This document shows positions 62,566-64,000 of a stretch of 64,000 bases of DNA, piece after piece. Source of the stretch: Ligustrum vulgare. Its lineage: Eukaryota > Streptophyta > Magnoliopsida > Lamiales > Oleaceae. Below the pieces are notes generated by a model, which saw only the letters and a list, made by a program, of their open reading frames with translations, searched no databases and had not been told where the DNA came from. How positions within the stretch are numbered: position 1 is the stretch's first letter; each line of letters opens with the position of its first letter. Both the position numbers and the translations under genes were made by a program. The DNA lies in assembly GCA_963555705.1 (NCBI GenBank), contig CAUVWQ010000007.1, forward strand, positions 124,001 through 188,000, given 5' to 3'.

Positions 62566-64000
62566 CTTAAGTGTTCACTTCGTTTAAAATTCACCTCTAC
62601 AATTTATATCGAGTGAATTAACGTTTGAAAATTGCTTAAGTGTTCACTTCGTTTAAAATTCACCTCTGTAATTTATATTGGAATGAATTAACGTTTGAAA
62701 ATTGCTTAAGTGTTCACTTCATTTAAAATTCACCTCTGCAATTTATATTGGAGTAAATTAACGTTTGAAAATTGCTTAAGTGTTCACTTCGTTTAAAATT
62801 CACCTCTGCAATTTATATCGAGTGAATTAACGTTTGAAAATTGCTTAAGTGTTCACTTCGTTTAAAATTCACCTCTGCAATTTATATTGTAGTGAATTAA
62901 CGTTTGAAAATTGCTTAAGTGTTCACTTCGTTTAAAATTCACATCTACAATTTATATCGAGTGAATTAACGTTTGAAAATTGCTTAAGTGTTCACTTCGT
63001 TTAAAATTCACCTCTGTAATTTATATTGGAATGAATTAACGTTTGAAAATTGCTTAAGTGTTCAGTTCATTTAAAATTCACCTCTGCAATTTATATCGAG
63101 TGAATTAACGTTTGAAAATTGCTTAAGTGTTCACTTCGTTTAAAATTCACCTCTGTAATTTATATTGGAATGAATTAATGTTTGAAAATTGCTTAAGTGT
63201 TCACTTCATTTAAAATTCACCTCTGCAATTTATATTGGAGTAAATTAACGTTTGAAAATTGCTTAAGTGTTCACTTCGTTTAAAATTCACCTCTGCAATT
63301 TATATTGGAGTGAATTAACGTTTGAAAATTGTTTAAGTGTTCACTTCGTTTAAAATTCACCTCTACAATTTATATCGAGTGAATTAACGTTTGAAAATTG
63401 CTTAAGTGTTCACTTCGTTTAAAATTCACCTCTGTAATTTATATTGGAATGAATTAACGTTTGAAAATTGCTTAAGTGTTCACTTCATTTAAAATTCACC
63501 TCTGCAATTTATATTGGAGTAAATTAACGTTTGAAAATTGCTTAAGTGTTCACTTCGTTTAAAATTCACCTCTGCAATTTATATTGGAGTAAATTAACGT
63601 TTGAAAATTGCTTAAGTGTTCACTTCGTTTAAAATTCACCTCTGCAATTTATATTGTAGTGAATTAACGTTTGAAAATTGTTTAAGTGTTCACTTCGTTT
63701 AAAATTCACCTCTACAATTTATATCGAGTGAATTAACCTTTGAAAATTGCTTAAGTGTTCACTTCGTTTAAAATTCACCTCTGTAATTTATATTGGAATG
63801 AATTAACGTTTGAAAATTGCTTAAGTGTTCACTTCGTTTAAAATTCACCTCTGCCATTTATATCGAGTGAATTAACGTTTGAAAATTGCTTAAGTGTTCA
63901 CTTCGTTTAAAATTCACCTCTGTAATTTATATTGGAATGAATTAACGTTTGAAAATTGTTTAAGTGTTCACTTCGTTTAAAATTCACCTCTGCAATTTAT

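Larger units (their letters stand above)
1..64000 (+). repeat. 69/70-bp satellite DNA array filling the window
   Basis: Every part of the window reads as direct, same-orientation copies of one AT-rich unit. A copy starts TTCACTTCGTTTAAAATT, passes through CACCTCT and AATTTATAT, then GAATTAACGTTTGAAAATT, and ends CTTAAGTG or TTTAAGTG. Copies are 69 or 70 bp, so there are about 920 of them. No unique sequence, transposon, inversion or different repeat interrupts the run, and neither array edge is present, so the true array is longer than 64 kb. In the 69-bp copy all six frames contain a stop (for example AAT-TAA, GAG-TGA and GTT-TAA on the plus strand). The 70-bp copies shift frame and still stop, so I annotate no coding sequence. 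Arrays like this are typical of eukaryotic heterochromatin; placement at a centromere is inference only. Confidence 0.99.
49100..64000 (+). repeat. Array domain 4 (9- and 31-monomer HORs)
   Basis: This part is ordered by the 627-bp unit G-B-C-D-A-F-H-C-D and by C-E-C'-D' runs. It includes the 2,160-bp duplication at 49.45-53.97 kb, two tandem 627-bp units at 53.3-54.6 kb and three at 57.8-59.7 kb. O monomers are absent. The window ends inside a monomer, so the domain's right edge is not seen. Confidence 0.78.

Noticed and set aside
1..64000. Protein-coding repeats (69 bp equals 23 codons)
   Set aside because: In the 69-bp monomer all three plus frames and all three minus frames contain a stop, and the 70-bp monomers shift frame and still stop. 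The ATGs in GGAATGAATTAA and in the minus-strand ATGAAGTGA end within two or three codons.
1..64000. CRISPR array
   Set aside because: There are no unique spacers between repeats. The whole unit is repeated, with variation spread along it, and there are no cas genes.
1..64000. Telomeric repeat, rDNA spacer or minisatellite within a gene
   Set aside because: No TTAGGG, TTTAGGG or TTAGG runs, no rRNA-like sequence and no exon-like flank occur anywhere in the window.
1..64000. Iterons or a prokaryotic or phage replication origin
   Set aside because: Iteron arrays are a few to tens of copies beside a replication gene. About 920 copies without any gene fits eukaryotic satellite DNA only.

Overview
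The whole 64-kb window is one uninterrupted, head-to-tail satellite DNA array. The unit is 69 or 70 bp and about 30% GC (21 G/C in the first 69-bp copy), giving roughly 920 copies. All copies lie in the same orientation, and the array runs off both ends of the window. I found no gene, RNA gene, transposon, microsatellite block, inversion or unique flank. Stops recur in every monomer on both strands, so no frame stays open for more than about 40 codons. An array of this size and regularity points to eukaryotic heterochromatin (centromeric, pericentromeric or subtelomeric) from a long-read assembly. The species cannot be named from the sequence.

Monomers fall into about a dozen recurrent sequence types, named here for reference. 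A: CTGCAATT + TATCGAGTG, 69 bp. B: AATTGACCTCTACAATT, 69 bp. C: CTGTAATT + TTGGAATG, 70 bp; C' is the same but ends GTTTAAGTG. D: TTCATTTAAA + GGAGTAAATT, 70 bp; D' is the same with TTCGTTTAAA. E: CTGCCATT, 69 bp. F: TTGTAGTG, 70 bp. G: TTGGAGTG + GTTTAAGTG, 70 bp. H: CTACAATT + AACCTTTG, 69 bp. I: CAACTCTAC. J: TTCAGTTCATTT. L: TTTACATTGGAG. M: CGTTCAAAATT. N: GGAATTAATTAA. O: TTTGCAAATTG. They are not shuffled at random. They follow fixed orders that build higher-order repeats (HORs).

Layout. (1) About 1-13.8 kb is rich in A, B, C, D, E and G. It alone carries seven compound units, in which an 11-bp duplication and a 27-bp deletion meet at a short direct repeat inside the monomer, plus one unit with only the duplication. 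(2) About 13.8-46.4 kb is rich in H, with I-C-J and L-M-C-D-N cassettes, all O monomers and blocks recurring at 3,762 and 1,600 bp. (3) About 46.4-49.1 kb is a small domain built of 15- and 19-monomer blocks without H or I-J. (4) About 49.1-64 kb holds a 2,160-bp (31-monomer) near-perfect duplication and clean 627-bp (9-monomer) HORs in the order G-B-C-D-A-F-H-C-D.

The interest lies in the record of how the array grew: nested HORs, cassettes with exactly constant spacing, recombination at an internal direct repeat, domain-specific variants and CpG-type substitutions. Each monomer also has short dyads and two A-tracts about four helical turns apart, which could matter for protein binding or DNA shape, but no function is shown. 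All comparisons were made by eye, so block edges are good to a few tens of bases unless an exact position is given.
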